This document shows, piece after piece, positions 6,053 to 14,558 of a stretch of 19,133 bases of DNA. Source of the DNA: UMGS755 sp045597205 (GTDB lineage Bacteria; Bacillota; Clostridia; UBA1381; UBA9506). Each line of letters opens with the position of its first letter. Position 1 is the first letter of the stretch. The stretch lies in NCBI GenBank assembly GCA_045597205.1, contig JAZODT010000051.1:1-19133 (forward strand), written 5' to 3'. A program made the position numbers and the translations under genes. The notes under the pieces were generated by a model. That model searched no databases, had not been told where the DNA came from, and saw only the letters and a list, made by a program, of their open reading frames with translations.

Positions 6053-8512
6053 ATGGCTTCTGCTAAGAAAAAAACGGCTAAAAAAACAAAAAAAGCAACA
6101 CAACAAACGGTTAACTCTCCCATGAAAAATGAATTTGTTTCTCTGTTTATTATTGTGGCAGGTCTTTTATCTGCTGTCTTTATGTATATTCCCAGCGGCG
6201 TTGTAGGCCTTTGGGTACAACATTTATTCACCGGCCTGCTCGGCTTACCGGCTTATTTATTACCCCTTTTATTGCTCACCTTTGGTATTCACCGTGCCAT
6301 TGGCAAAAAATATGAAGAAAACAAAAAAAAATACATACAGTGTTTACTAACCATTATTACCCTTTCCGGCTTATTCCAGTTATTTGCCGGGCTTCCGGCC
6401 GTTAATCCCTTTTGGGGCTCCAGCATTGTTGATTACTGGTCCGGCGGCACCTATGGCTATGGTGGCGGTGTTTTGGGCGGTGTGCTATGTGATATTTTTG
6501 CAAACACCGTTGGCAAAATTGCGGCCGGCATTATTTTGTTTACCGTTTTATTGGTTTTGATTATGATTGTAACAAAATGGTCACCTTTAAAGGCTTTGTT
6601 GCGTTTACTGGTTCGTTGTTTTATGGATGTGAAAACCATTCGCCAACAGGTAGAGACAGAAGTTGCAGAAGAATCAACCGCACTGCCGGAAAGAAAATCC
6701 GCCAAAAAGCAACCCATGCCCAATTTCAGCGACGAAGAGGTAACTCGCGAGCGTGAACGTTTGGTGATTCCAAAACCTTATGATGATGAAAGCTATATGC
6801 CTGAATCCATTCGCAACGTTGTGATTGATGGGGATAATTTAGATGAGTCCCCCTATGATTTTAAAGAGCTGGATGCTATTTTAGATAAGGTGCTGCCGGC
6901 AGAAGAAAAACCGATTATCGCCCCCTCTTCTTTTGAAACGGAAAAAGGAGCGGCCGAGCCGGCATCCACCAGCACCCCTTTAGAAAAGCCCGAACCCTTA
7001 ACTCTTGAAGAAACAGAAGAAATTGCACAGGAATTAGAGGATGCCTTTGAGCGCATTCCTTATATCTATCCTGATGTTGACTTGTTAAACCATGTGAGCG
7101 ACAGTTTAGATTCTGCCGATTCCCGCACAGAACTTAAAGAAACAGCCACCAAACTGATTGCCACTTTAAAGAGTTTTAATGTTGAAGCTAAACTGTTAAA
7201 CGTGAGCAAGGGTCCCACCGTCACCCGCTATGAACTAAAGCCGGGCGAGGGGGTTAAGGTGAGCAAAATTGTTGGCCTTTCTGATGATATTGCTCTGCGT
7301 TTAGCTGCTACCGGCGTGCGTATTGAAGCACCCATCCCTAACAAAGAGGCCATTGGTATTGAAATTCCTAATAAAACTGTTTCAACCGTCAGCATTCGTG
7401 AAGTGTTAGATTCTGACGAATTCCGCAATTTTCCCTCTAAGTTAGCTTTTGCATTAGGCAAAGACATTGCTGGCAAAAATGTGGTGGTGGATTTAGGCAA
7501 AATGCCTCATGTGCTCATTGCCGGTGCTACAGGCTCCGGTAAGAGTGTTTGTATTAACACCTTAATTACCAGCATTATTTACAAGGCTGACCCCAACGAA
7601 GTGAAGCTTTTAATGATTGACCCGAAAGTGGTTGAATTAAATGTTTATAACGGCATTCCTCATTTGATGATTCCCGTTGTGACAGACCCTCGCCGTGCTT
7701 CCGGTGCTCTTTACTGGGCCGTGCAGGAAATGACACGTCGTTATGCCGTTTTTGCTGAAAGCAACGTGCGTGATATTAAAGGCTACAATGAAATGATAGT
7801 AGAATTGGGCAGCGAAAACACCATGCCCCATGTGGTCATTATTATTGATGAATTGGCAGATTTAATGATGGTAGCCCCCGGCGAGGTGGAAGATTCCATT
7901 TGCCGTTTGGCACAAATGGCTCGTGCGGCCGGTATGCACTTAGTCATTGCCACCCAGCGTCCCTCTGTGGATGTTATCACCGGCATCATCAAAGCCAACA
8001 TCCCCTCTCGTATTGCATTTGCTGTTTCTTCACAAGTGGATAGCCGAACCATTTTAGATGCTGGCGGTGCTGACAAGCTGTTAGGGCGTGGTGATATGCT
8101 TTTCGCCCCTGTAGGTGCGCCCAAGCCTACCCGTTTGCAAGGTGCCTTTATCTCAGATAAAGAGGTCGAACGGGTGGTTGACTTTATTAAAAGCGGTTCT
8201 ACCGCACGTTATGATGAAGACGTGTTAGAAAAGATAGAAAATGGCAAGGTGGTTAACATTTCCGGCCATAATAACGACCATGATGCCGGTGATAACGATG
8301 AACTGTTGCCCCGTGCTATTGAAATTGCTGTAGATACCGGCAAAATTTCTGCCTCTTACTTACAGCGGCGGTTAAAAATCGGTTTTTCCCGCGCGGCAAG
8401 AATTGTTGACCAGATGGAAGAACGGGGTTGGATTGGTCCTCAGGATGGAAGTAAACCAAGAGAGGTGTTACTCTCTAAAGAAGATTATTTAGAAATGAGT
8501 ATTCAATCATGA
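6053..8512 (+). CDS. ftsK: DNA translocase FtsK/SpoIIIE
   Basis: Septum-anchored hexameric ATPase that pumps double-stranded DNA during chromosome segregation and, in spore formers, into the forespore. The 819-residue product has a lysine-rich N-terminus (4-17), about four to five membrane segments (roughly 28-47, 59-79, 96-114, 134-174), an acidic linker (about 195-335), then the motor: an alpha domain, Walker A GATGSGKS (491-498), Walker B VVIIIDELADLMM with D599 and E600, and the ATQRPSVDVITG segment. The C-terminal winged-helix gamma domain (about 755-815, LPRAIEIAVDTGKISASYLQ) recognises orienting DNA repeats. Start at ATG 6053, with AAAGGAG 11 bases upstream. It overlaps ygiQ by 4 bases. 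The short linker and length fit the SpoIIIE/SftA type; sequence alone cannot separate vegetative from sporulation use. Confidence 0.95.
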   Translation: MASAKKKTAKKTKKATQQTVNSPMKNEFVSLFIIVAGLLSAVFMYIPSGVVGLWVQHLFTGLLGLPAYLLPLLLLTFGIHRAIGKKYEENKKKYIQCLLTIITLSGLFQLFAGLPAVNPFWGSSIVDYWSGGTYGYGGGVLGGVLCDIFANTVGKIAAGIILFTVLLVLIMIVTKWSPLKALLRLLVRCFMDVKTIRQQVETEVAEESTALPERKSAKKQPMPNFSDEEVTRERERLVIPKPYDDESYMPESIRNVVIDGDNLDESPYDFKELDAILDKVLPAEEKPIIAPSSFETEKGAAEPASTSTPLEKPEPLTLEETEEIAQELEDAFERIPYIYPDVDLLNHVSDSLDSADSRTELKETATKLIATLKSFNVEAKLLNVSKGPTVTRYELKPGEGVKVSKIVGLSDDIALRLAATGVRIEAPIPNKEAIGIEIPNKTVSTVSIREVLDSDEFRNFPSKLAFALGKDIAGKNVVVDLGKMPHVLIAGATGSGKSVCINTLITSIIYKADPNEVKLLMIDPKVVELNVYNGIPHLMIPVVTDPRRASGALYWAVQEMTRRYAVFAESNVRDIKGYNEMIVELGSENTMPHVVIIIDELADLMMVAPGEVEDSICRLAQMARAAGMHLVIATQRPSVDVITGIIKANIPSRIAFAVSSQVDSRTILDAGGADKLLGRGDMLFAPVGAPKPTRLQGAFISDKEVERVVDFIKSGSTARYDEDVLEKIENGKVVNISGHNNDHDAGDNDELLPRAIEIAVDTGKISASYLQRRLKIGFSRAARIVDQMEERGWIGPQDGSKPREVLLSKEDYLEMSIQS

Positions 8513-10464
8513 TGGGTATAAAACAAGGTTTTTTGCCGGTCACAAAGGCAGAAATGGATATTTTAGGTTGGGATGAGCTTGATTTTATCTATGTGTCTGG
8601 CGATGCTTATGTTGACCATCCCTCCTTTGCCAATGCAGTCATTACCCGTGTGCTGACTTCCGCCGGTTATCGTGTGGGCATTATCGCCCAGCCGGATTGG
8701 CAAACAGCAGAGCCTTTTAAAGTATTGGGCGCTCCCCGCTACGGTGTATTTATTGGTGCCGGCAACTTAGACTCTATGGTAGCACACTACACCGCCGCCA
8801 AAAAGCCCAGAAAGCAGGATTTATATTCCCCCGGCGGTATTGCCGGCAAACGGCCGGACAGAGCTGTCATAGTATATGCCAACCGTGTACGTGAGGCTTT
8901 TCCCGGCATCCCCATTGTCATTGGCGGCATTGAAGCCAGTTTGCGCCGGTTTGCCCATTATGATTACTGGCAGAATAAGGTGCGCCGTTCTGTGTTGTTT
9001 GATAGCCGTGCTGACCTGCTCTCTTATGGTATGGGTGAAACCTCCATTGTGGAAATTGCTGATGCGCTAGCCTCCGGCTGCCCGGTTTCAAGGCTCAAAA
9101 ACATTCAAGGTACCTGCTATATTACGAATTCACTCGAAGATATTCAAAAAGATTATTTGATGCTCCCCTCTTTTGAGGAAGTTTCGACTAATAAAGAAGC
9201 TTATGCCGATGCCACGCGGATTTCTTTTTGTGAACAGGATGCTGTCCGTGGTAAAACTTTGGTACAAGCCCACGGCAATCGATTTTTAGTGCAGAACCCT
9301 CCGTCTATGCCCCTTGAGAGTGCTGACTTGGATGCTGTATATGAATTGCCTTATGTCCGCCGGGCACACCCTATATATGATGAAGCTGGTGGCATTCCCG
9401 CTCTTTCGGAGGTGCAATTCAGTATCACCTCCTCAAGAGGTTGTTTTGGCTCCTGCAATTTCTGTTCCCTCACCTTTCATCAGGGACGGACGGTAACCGC
9501 CAGAAGCCATGAATCCATAATAAAAGAAGCAACTCTTTTAAAAGATTTACCTGGATTTAAGGGATATATTCACGACGTAGGAGGGCCTACTGCCAATTTC
9601 CGTCAACCTGCCTGCAAAAAGCAGCTTTCTCAAGGTGTTTGCCCCGATAAGCGTTGTTTATATCCATTACCCTGCAAGGCACTCATTGCTGACCATAGAG
9701 ATTACCGCGAGCTGCTCAAAAAACTCCGCGAGCTCCCCTTTGTGAAAAAGGTTTTCATTCGTTCCGGCATTCGGTTTGACTATCTGTTAGCTGACAAAAA
9801 TGAAGGCTTTTTTCATGATTTATTAAAGTACCATGTGAGCGGTCAGTTAAAAGTTGCGCCGGAGCACATTTCGGACAAGGTACTCTCTGCCATGGGCAAG
9901 CCTTTTAACCATGTTTATGAAGCCTTTCGGCAGAAATATAAAAAAATTAATGAACATTTGGGAAAAGAACAGTATTTGGTGCCCTATTTAATGTCCGGTC
10001 ACCCCGGTTCTACTTTGGATGAAGCCATCAAACTGGCAGAATATCTCCGTCGTGAGAAAATTCGGCCGGAACAGGTGCAGGATTTTTATCCCACTCCCGG
10101 CTCTGTTTCCACCGCCATGTATTATACCGGTTTAGACCCTTTTACCAAACAACCGGTGTATGTACCCAAGGGTGAAAGCAAAGCTATGCAACGGGCACTG
10201 CTCCAATCCTTTTTACCAGAAAACCGAAAATTAGTATTGCAAGCGTTAAAAAAAGCAGGACGGGAAGATTTAATTGGGAATGGTCCCAACTGTCTCATTC
10301 CGTTCAAGCCATCAGATATAGGAGGAAAAAACAATGACAAACGCAAAAATTCTGGACGGCAAAGCCGTATCCCAGAGAATCAAGGACGAACTGAAAAACG
10401 AAGTGGCAGAGTTAAAGGCAAAGGGTCTTTCTCCCGGTCTAGCCGTAATCATCGTAGGGGATGA
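8509..10464 (+). CDS. YgiQ-family (UPF0313) radical SAM protein
   Basis: Radical SAM enzyme of the YgiQ family, whose reaction is not established. Residues 10-60 carry the family N-terminus (PVTKAEMDILGW, SGDAYVDHPSFANAV, VGIIAQPDW), 143-160 the GGIEASLRRFAHYDYW block, and the iron-sulfur cluster motif is C312-x3-C316-x2-C319 in SRGCFGSCNFCSL. FYPTPGSVSTAMYYTG (about 525-540) marks the C-terminal domain. The start is ATGATG at 8509/8512, overlapping the ftsK stop; no strong Shine-Dalgarno is seen, so it probably depends on coupling. The frame stays open 131 bases into folD and ends at TGA 10462-10464, so the last 43 residues (about one third Lys or Arg) are encoded in overlap. Such basic low-complexity tails are common in this family, but the true end deserves checking. 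Confidence 0.92.
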   Translation: MMGIKQGFLPVTKAEMDILGWDELDFIYVSGDAYVDHPSFANAVITRVLTSAGYRVGIIAQPDWQTAEPFKVLGAPRYGVFIGAGNLDSMVAHYTAAKKPRKQDLYSPGGIAGKRPDRAVIVYANRVREAFPGIPIVIGGIEASLRRFAHYDYWQNKVRRSVLFDSRADLLSYGMGETSIVEIADALASGCPVSRLKNIQGTCYITNSLEDIQKDYLMLPSFEEVSTNKEAYADATRISFCEQDAVRGKTLVQAHGNRFLVQNPPSMPLESADLDAVYELPYVRRAHPIYDEAGGIPALSEVQFSITSSRGCFGSCNFCSLTFHQGRTVTARSHESIIKEATLLKDLPGFKGYIHDVGGPTANFRQPACKKQLSQGVCPDKRCLYPLPCKALIADHRDYRELLKKLRELPFVKKVFIRSGIRFDYLLADKNEGFFHDLLKYHVSGQLKVAPEHISDKVLSAMGKPFNHVYEAFRQKYKKINEHLGKEQYLVPYLMSGHPGSTLDEAIKLAEYLRREKIRPEQVQDFYPTPGSVSTAMYYTGLDPFTKQPVYVPKGESKAMQRALLQSFLPENRKLVLQALKKAGREDLIGNGPNCLIPFKPSDIGGKNNDKRKNSGRQSRIPENQGRTEKRSGRVKGKGSFSRSSRNHRRG

Positions 10465-11194
10465 CCCTGCTTCCAGAATCTATGTTAATAACAAAAAGAA
10501 AGCATGTGAATATATAGGTGTTCGCTCCATCGAATATGCTCTTTCCGGCGAAACCACGCAAGAAGAACTGCTCGCACTGATTAATGAACTGAACGAAAGC
10601 ACAGAAATTGACGGTATTCTCTGTCAGCTGCCCCTGCCTAAACACATTGATGAAAAAGCTATTATCAACGCCATCCGTCCGGATAAGGATGTGGATGCTT
10701 TTCATCCTGTAAACGTGGGCAAAATTATGATTGGTGATTATGACTTTCTGCCCTGCACCCCTGCCGGTGTGATGGAACTCATTAAAGAAAGCGGCATTGA
10801 TATCGTGGGCAAGGAATGTGTGGTTATCGGCCGTAGCAACATTGTGGGCAAGCCTATGTCTATGCTTTTATTGCATGCACATGGCACCGTAACCATTTGC
10901 CATTCTAAAACCCGCAATTTAGCTGAAACCGTTCGCCGTGCCGATATTGTTGTAGCCGCTGTTGGCGTACCTGAACTGATTAAAGGTGATATGATTAAAG
11001 AAGGCGCCGTTGTCATTGATGTTGGCATGAACCGTCTGCCTGATAAACGGTTGGTTGGTGATGTGGAATTTGTTACCACCGCTGAAAAAGCTTCTGCCAT
11101 TACCCCTGTGCCTGGCGGTGTGGGTCCTATGACCATTGCCATGCTAATGAAAAATACTGTCAAAGCTGCGTTAATTCACCAGAATCACAAATAA
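10334..11194 (+). CDS. folD: Bifunctional methylenetetrahydrofolate dehydrogenase/cyclohydrolase
   Basis: Interconverts 5,10-methylene-THF and 10-formyl-THF through methenyl-THF in the cytoplasm, supplying one-carbon units. The 286-residue product has the usual length and the catalytic residues Y50 and K54 in SRIYVNNKKKACEYIGV, QLPLPKHID (99-106), D121 in DVDAFHPVN, the Rossmann-fold cofactor segment VIGRSNIVGKPMSMLL, and the C-terminal PVPGGVGPMTIAML. Start at ATG 10334 with AGGAGG about nine bases upstream; that site lies within the coding sequence of ygiQ. It is the third gene of the ftsK-ygiQ-folD run, read in a different frame from the ygiQ tail. No strong hairpin terminator follows; the A/T-rich stretch before the rpmB promoter is the only candidate. 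Confidence 0.96.
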   Translation: MTNAKILDGKAVSQRIKDELKNEVAELKAKGLSPGLAVIIVGDDPASRIYVNNKKKACEYIGVRSIEYALSGETTQEELLALINELNESTEIDGILCQLPLPKHIDEKAIINAIRPDKDVDAFHPVNVGKIMIGDYDFLPCTPAGVMELIKESGIDIVGKECVVIGRSNIVGKPMSMLLLHAHGTVTICHSKTRNLAETVRRADIVVAAVGVPELIKGDMIKEGAVVIDVGMNRLPDKRLVGDVEFVTTAEKASAITPVPGGVGPMTIAMLMKNTVKAALIHQNHK

Positions 11195-11216
11195 TTTAAT
11201 TTTTTTAAAAAAACAC

Positions 11217-11245
11217 TTGCAATTAACATAATAATTTGGTATAAT
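11217..11245 (+). promoter_or_regulatory. sigma-A promoter of rpmB
   Basis: TTGCAA (11217-11222), 17-base spacer, TATAAT (11240-11245). Transcription should start near 11252, giving a leader of about 95 bases with a hairpin right at its 5' end. Confidence 0.85.
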
Positions 11246-11250
11246 AGTTT

Positions 11251-11282
11251 TTGCTTGTTTAATCCTTTGGAAAAACGAGCAA
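11251..11282 (+). promoter_or_regulatory. Leader hairpin at the 5' end of the rpmB transcript
   Basis: TTGCTTGTTT (11251-11260) pairs with AAACGAGCAA (11273-11282) with one G-U pair; the 12-base insert can itself pair TCC with GGA around TTT. It is not followed by a T tract, so it is not an intrinsic terminator. It could protect the 5' end of the mRNA or be a ribosomal-protein binding site; the function is inferred. Confidence 0.5.
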
Positions 11283-11345
11283 GAAATAAGTTAAATTGGC
11301 TTTGTGTTATATTATTGTTTCTAACATACAGGAGGTGTACGATAG

Positions 11346-11534
11346 ATGGCAAAATGTGAAATTTGCGGAAAAGGTATGGTATTTGGTATTAAGGTTAGCC
11401 ATTCTCACAGAAGAACAAACAGAACCTGGAAACCCAATTTAAGAAAGGTTAAGGCATTGGTTAACGGCACACCAAAGACCATTAGCGTTTGCTCAAGATG
11501 TCTGCGTTCCAACAAGGTTACACGCGCAGTCTAA
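11346..11534 (+). CDS. rpmB: 50S ribosomal protein L28 (zinc-binding form)
   Basis: Small basic protein of the large ribosomal subunit. The 62-residue product starts MAKCEICGKGMVFG and carries two CxxC pairs (C4/C7 in CEIC and a second pair in CSRC near the C-terminus), that is the zinc-ribbon (C+) form rather than the cysteine-free paralogue that some bacteria make under zinc limitation. The central SHSHRRTNRTWKPNLRK segment is the family hallmark. Start at ATG 11346 with AGGAGG upstream. It forms its own transcription unit: consensus promoter, structured leader and intrinsic terminator. Confidence 0.97.
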   Translation: MAKCEICGKGMVFGIKVSHSHRRTNRTWKPNLRKVKALVNGTPKTISVCSRCLRSNKVTRAV

Positions 11535-11547
11535 TTTAAAATGCATT

Positions 11548-11576
11548 AAAGGGTACCGAAATGGTACCCTTTTGTA
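11548..11576 (+). terminator. Intrinsic terminator of rpmB
   Basis: AAAGGGTACC (11548-11557), loop GAAAT, GGTACCCTTT (11563-11572), then TTGTATTG. The stem is a perfect 10 base pairs, 14 bases after the rpmB stop. Confidence 0.85.
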
Positions 11577-11586
11577 TTGTTATAAT

Positions 11587-11624
11587 AAAAACAGGGTCTG
11601 TGAAAAATCACAGACCCTGTTTTT
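11587..11624. terminator. Bidirectional terminator between rpmB and the HAD gene
   Basis: A perfect 17-base inverted repeat (11587-11603 with 11608-11624, core ACAGGGTCTGTGA) around a 4-base loop, with A and T tracts on both arms. It mainly serves the minus-strand murC-SSB-HAD run, whose last stop codon overlaps it, and backs up the rpmB terminator. Confidence 0.9.
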
Positions 11625-12273
11625 ATGCAAAAATTAACTTTTCTAAATCATCTACTGTTTGAGCTATTTGATCGGCACCTGCTTCTTCTAATTCTGCACG
11701 ACTGCCATAGCCATATAAAACACCAATGGAAAATAAGCCTTTGCTATGCCCGCCAATAATATCAAAGGAGCGGTCCCCTACCATAATACTCTCTTCTTTT
11801 TTTAATTGATTTTGTTCTAAAACATATTGTATAACATCCGGTTTTTCAACACGCTCTCCGCTTAACAGACTGCCGCCCACAAAATCAAAATATGTAGAAA
11901 GATTAAAATGCTCTAAAATATGTTTGGCATAAATCTCTGGCTTTGATGTGGCTAAAAACACTTTCTTCCCACTGTCTTTTAGTTTTGCCAAAAGAGCGGG
12001 AATGCCTTCATAAACCTTGTTTTCAAACATACCGGTTACACTAAAATATTCCCGGTATTTACGAAGTGCTTCGTCTGCCTTTTCATCACTAAAGCCATAA
12101 ACCTTTTGAAAAGAGCCTTTTAAAGGCGGACCGATAAAGGGTGTTAATTTCTCTAAGGAGTCTTCTATAATACCAAAAGAACGCAGGGCATATTGAACAG
12201 ATTTTGTAATGCCAATCATGGGATCCGTTAACGTTCCATCTAAATCAAACAGTATATTCGCTTTCTCCTGCAA
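11623..12273 (-). CDS. HAD-family phosphatase (phosphoglycolate phosphatase-like)
   Basis: HAD superfamily hydrolase with a C1-type helical cap, closest in look to the PGP/PpaX group. With the start I propose the product has 216 residues: motif I FDLDGTLTDP (nucleophile D10, acid/base D12), motif II ATSKPE, motif III lysine in GERVEKPDVI, and motif IV MVGDRSFDIIGG. The frame is open upstream to about 12312, but only TTG at 12273 has a good ribosome site (AAGGAGG, nine bases ahead), and it places the catalytic motif at the usual distance from the N-terminus. That start lies inside the preceding SSB-like gene (29-base overlap), so expression is probably coupled. The substrate cannot be assigned; phosphoglycolate or pyrophosphate are options. 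Confidence 0.87.
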   Translation of the reverse strand: MQEKANILFDLDGTLTDPMIGITKSVQYALRSFGIIEDSLEKLTPFIGPPLKGSFQKVYGFSDEKADEALRKYREYFSVTGMFENKVYEGIPALLAKLKDSGKKVFLATSKPEIYAKHILEHFNLSTYFDFVGGSLLSGERVEKPDVIQYVLEQNQLKKEESIMVGDRSFDIIGGHSKGLFSIGVLYGYGSRAELEEAGADQIAQTVDDLEKLIFA

Positions 12274-12919
12274 GGCTTTCTGCCTCCTTTTTCTTATGTG
12301 TTTCTTCACCAATTTCCAATCGGTTAACCGAAACTTCGTAAGCCGTTTTTGTTACGCATTCTGTTTCTGATATTTTTTTCTGATAATCTCTGGATTGCAT
12401 TCGCCCCCAAATTTTCATATTGCGGCCAACCTCTAAATGTCGTACAAAGCGGGCATTTCTTCCCCAGGCAATACAGGGAATGTAATCCGATTTATTATAA
12501 GCCCGGTTCACCGCCAACAAAATATCAGCAATTTCACGGCCAAAGGGTGTAACACGATAGACAATAGGCTTGCAGATAAACCCATTTAAATAAATTTCAT
12601 TTACTGTTTCTTCCTCTTCTTCTGCCTCTGACAGTTCCTTGGCAAAAAGTGTTAAAATCAGCTTACTTCCCTCACCGGTATAATTATTATATGAACGATA
12701 TTGCCCCTTGACTTTCACACGCTTGCCAATATCAATGCTGGTATCCATCAACATTTTTTCTGAAACCGTTACACAAATCGTGTCTGCATTGTCACTCAAC
12801 CGTTTAGACTGTAACATAAAGCGGTAAAACCGTTCATTGTGCACATCGTGGCTATAGGTAAGATAGTCACTCACTGTGCCGATTACACATGCTTCATTAT
12901 CATCTAGGTAGTTTAACAT
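12245..12919 (-). CDS. Tandem-OB-fold single-stranded DNA-binding-like protein
   Basis: A 224-residue protein that I recognise as the clostridial SSB-related family with two OB folds in one chain. The first OB half spans about 1-100 (CVIGTVSDYL, SVKVKGQYRSYNNY-type strand near 70-82) and the second about 108-205 (IYLNGFICKPIVYRVTPFGREIADILLAVNR, CIAWGRNARFVRHLEVG, MKIWGRMQSRDYQK). The second half is the better conserved one and carries the usual aromatic and basic ssDNA-contact pattern. It lacks the acidic C-terminal tip of canonical Ssb, so it may not recruit the same partners. Start chosen at MLNYLDDN (12919), with AAGGGAG about nine bases upstream. It lies between murC and the HAD gene, on the same strand. 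Confidence 0.8.
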   Translation of the reverse strand: MLNYLDDNEACVIGTVSDYLTYSHDVHNERFYRFMLQSKRLSDNADTICVTVSEKMLMDTSIDIGKRVKVKGQYRSYNNYTGEGSKLILTLFAKELSEAEEEEETVNEIYLNGFICKPIVYRVTPFGREIADILLAVNRAYNKSDYIPCIAWGRNARFVRHLEVGRNMKIWGRMQSRDYQKKISETECVTKTAYEVSVNRLEIGEETHKKKEAESLAGESEYTV

Positions 12920-13001
12920 ACCGTATATCTCCCTTCTAGTGTTGCGCCATAGAATAAGGTACACGGTATATTCTATTAATGCTCAGCAAAAAATATGCCC
13001 T

Positions 13002-14399
13002 TTATTGCACAAGGCTTTCACAAATTTTGTTAACATCACCGGCACCCAAGGTTAAAATATAATCACCTGGTTGCGCCAAAGATTGTAACACCGCTGTTGC
13101 TTTTTCAAAACTTTCTGCATATTGAGCATTTTGCGAACAGTTTTGAATTTGGTCCGCCAGTTCTTTTGAAGAAATTAAACCCATATCTTTTTCTCTGGCG
13201 GCATAAATATCCACAACCAACACACGATCGCAATCTGCAAAGCTTTCAGCAAATTCTTCTTTCAGTTTTAAAGCACGGGTATAGGTGTGTGGCTGAAAAA
13301 CACACCATACCTTATGCTCTCCGGCAGCTTTACGAGCCGTTTGCAGCGTGGTTTTAATTTCTGTAGGATGATGTGCATAATCATCAATCACATAGGCACC
13401 ATTATACATCCCTCTTTGTTCAAAGCGACGTTTGGTGCCCTTAAAACGGTCAAAACCCTGTTGAATAGCCTTAGAAGCAACGCCCATAAATTCTGCAGCT
13501 GCTACCACTGCCAAAGCATTTTTCACATTGTGAATGCCTGGTACTGAAAGGGAGGCTTCCATAAAATTTTCTCCTCTGAAAAGCACTGTAAAATCCGCAC
13601 AGCCATCTTCTCGAAAGGTAATATCTTCCGCCACGAAATCGGCATTTTGCTTTTCAAGCGAAAAGGTACGCACAGGACATTTCACATCTTTTGCTGCCTG
13701 CATGGCTTCCATATCATCAGCATTGACAATTAAAACACCCTCTGCCGGCGTTTTTTGGGCAAAGGTATGAAAACAATTAATAATATCATTAATATCTTTA
13801 AAATAATCCAAATGGTCTTCTTCAACATTTAAAATCAGACTAATTTTTGGGTTAAATTCCAAAAAACTGCCGCAATATTCGCAGGCTTCTGTAACCATAT
13901 AATTTTCCCCGCCAATGCGCATATTGCCACCAATAGACGGCAAAATGCCTCCAACTAAAATGGTAGGGTCTAAATCTGCCGCCATAATCACCTCAGAGAG
14001 CATGGATGTTGTGGTGGTTTTTCCATGGGTGCCGCTGACGGCAATCGGTGTTTTGTACCATTTCATAATTTCGCCCAACAAAACAGCACGTTCTGCCACC
14101 GGTATGCCTAACGTTCTGGCATAGACAAGTTCGGGATTATCCTCTTTAATGGCTGCTGTATAAACAACCGCAGACACATCTTTAATATTTTCAGCCCGAT
14201 GACCAATAGAAACGCAAACACCTTGCGATTTTAAATATTTTGTCATTTCACTTTCTTTAAAGTCAGAGCCACAAACCAAAAAACCTGCTTTTTTTAAAAT
14301 AATGGCCAATGCACTCATACTAATGCCGCCAATACCTATCATGTATATAGCCTTATTTTTATCCAGATTGTTAAGGTCCAGTTTTCCTTTATGATTCAT
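13002..14399 (-). CDS. murC: UDP-N-acetylmuramate--L-alanine ligase (MurC)
   Basis: ATP-dependent cytoplasmic ligase that adds L-alanine to UDP-MurNAc, the first peptide-forming step of cell-wall synthesis. The 465-residue product has the N-terminal UDP-binding Rossmann domain (MIGIGGISMSALA), the central ATPase P-loop GTHGKTTTTSM (about 123-133), NVEEDHLDYF, and DDYAHHPTEIKTTL in the C-terminal domain, all in order. Start chosen at MNHKGK (14399) because GGAG lies seven bases upstream; the in-frame ATG two codons earlier is too close to it. Upstream is a divergent AT-rich region shared with spoVG that contains two minus-strand TATAAT boxes (14437-14442, 14444-14449) without a clear -35. It heads the murC-SSB-HAD run, with an 82-base gap before the SSB-like gene. 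Confidence 0.96.
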   Translation of the reverse strand: MNHKGKLDLNNLDKNKAIYMIGIGGISMSALAIILKKAGFLVCGSDFKESEMTKYLKSQGVCVSIGHRAENIKDVSAVVYTAAIKEDNPELVYARTLGIPVAERAVLLGEIMKWYKTPIAVSGTHGKTTTTSMLSEVIMAADLDPTILVGGILPSIGGNMRIGGENYMVTEACEYCGSFLEFNPKISLILNVEEDHLDYFKDINDIINCFHTFAQKTPAEGVLIVNADDMEAMQAAKDVKCPVRTFSLEKQNADFVAEDITFREDGCADFTVLFRGENFMEASLSVPGIHNVKNALAVVAAAEFMGVASKAIQQGFDRFKGTKRRFEQRGMYNGAYVIDDYAHHPTEIKTTLQTARKAAGEHKVWCVFQPHTYTRALKLKEEFAESFADCDRVLVVDIYAAREKDMGLISSKELADQIQNCSQNAQYAESFEKATAVLQSLAQPGDYILTLGAGDVNKICESLVQ

Positions 14400-14558
14400 A
14401 TCCATACTCCGTTCTAAGAGAAAATATCGACATTCTATTATACATTATATTACAACTTACAAAAAAATAAAAGCACTTTTTTAAAAATATGTATATTTCT
14501 TCAGCTTTAACAAAAAATAAACGCAAATCTAAAGAAAAGCGTCAAAGGAGAACGACAA

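Noticed and set aside
12920..13001. Separate promoter for the SSB-like gene
   Set aside because: TTGCTG and TATACC are present on the minus strand but only 13 bases apart; read-through from murC is the simpler reading.
12349..14124. Several plus-strand open frames within the SSB-like gene and murC
   Set aside because: All lie antisense to conserved coding sequence and lack start signals.
14406..14558. sigma-H or sigma-A promoter for spoVG
   Set aside because: Several AT-rich hexamers exist but none combines acceptable -35 and -10 boxes at a good spacing, so no call was made.
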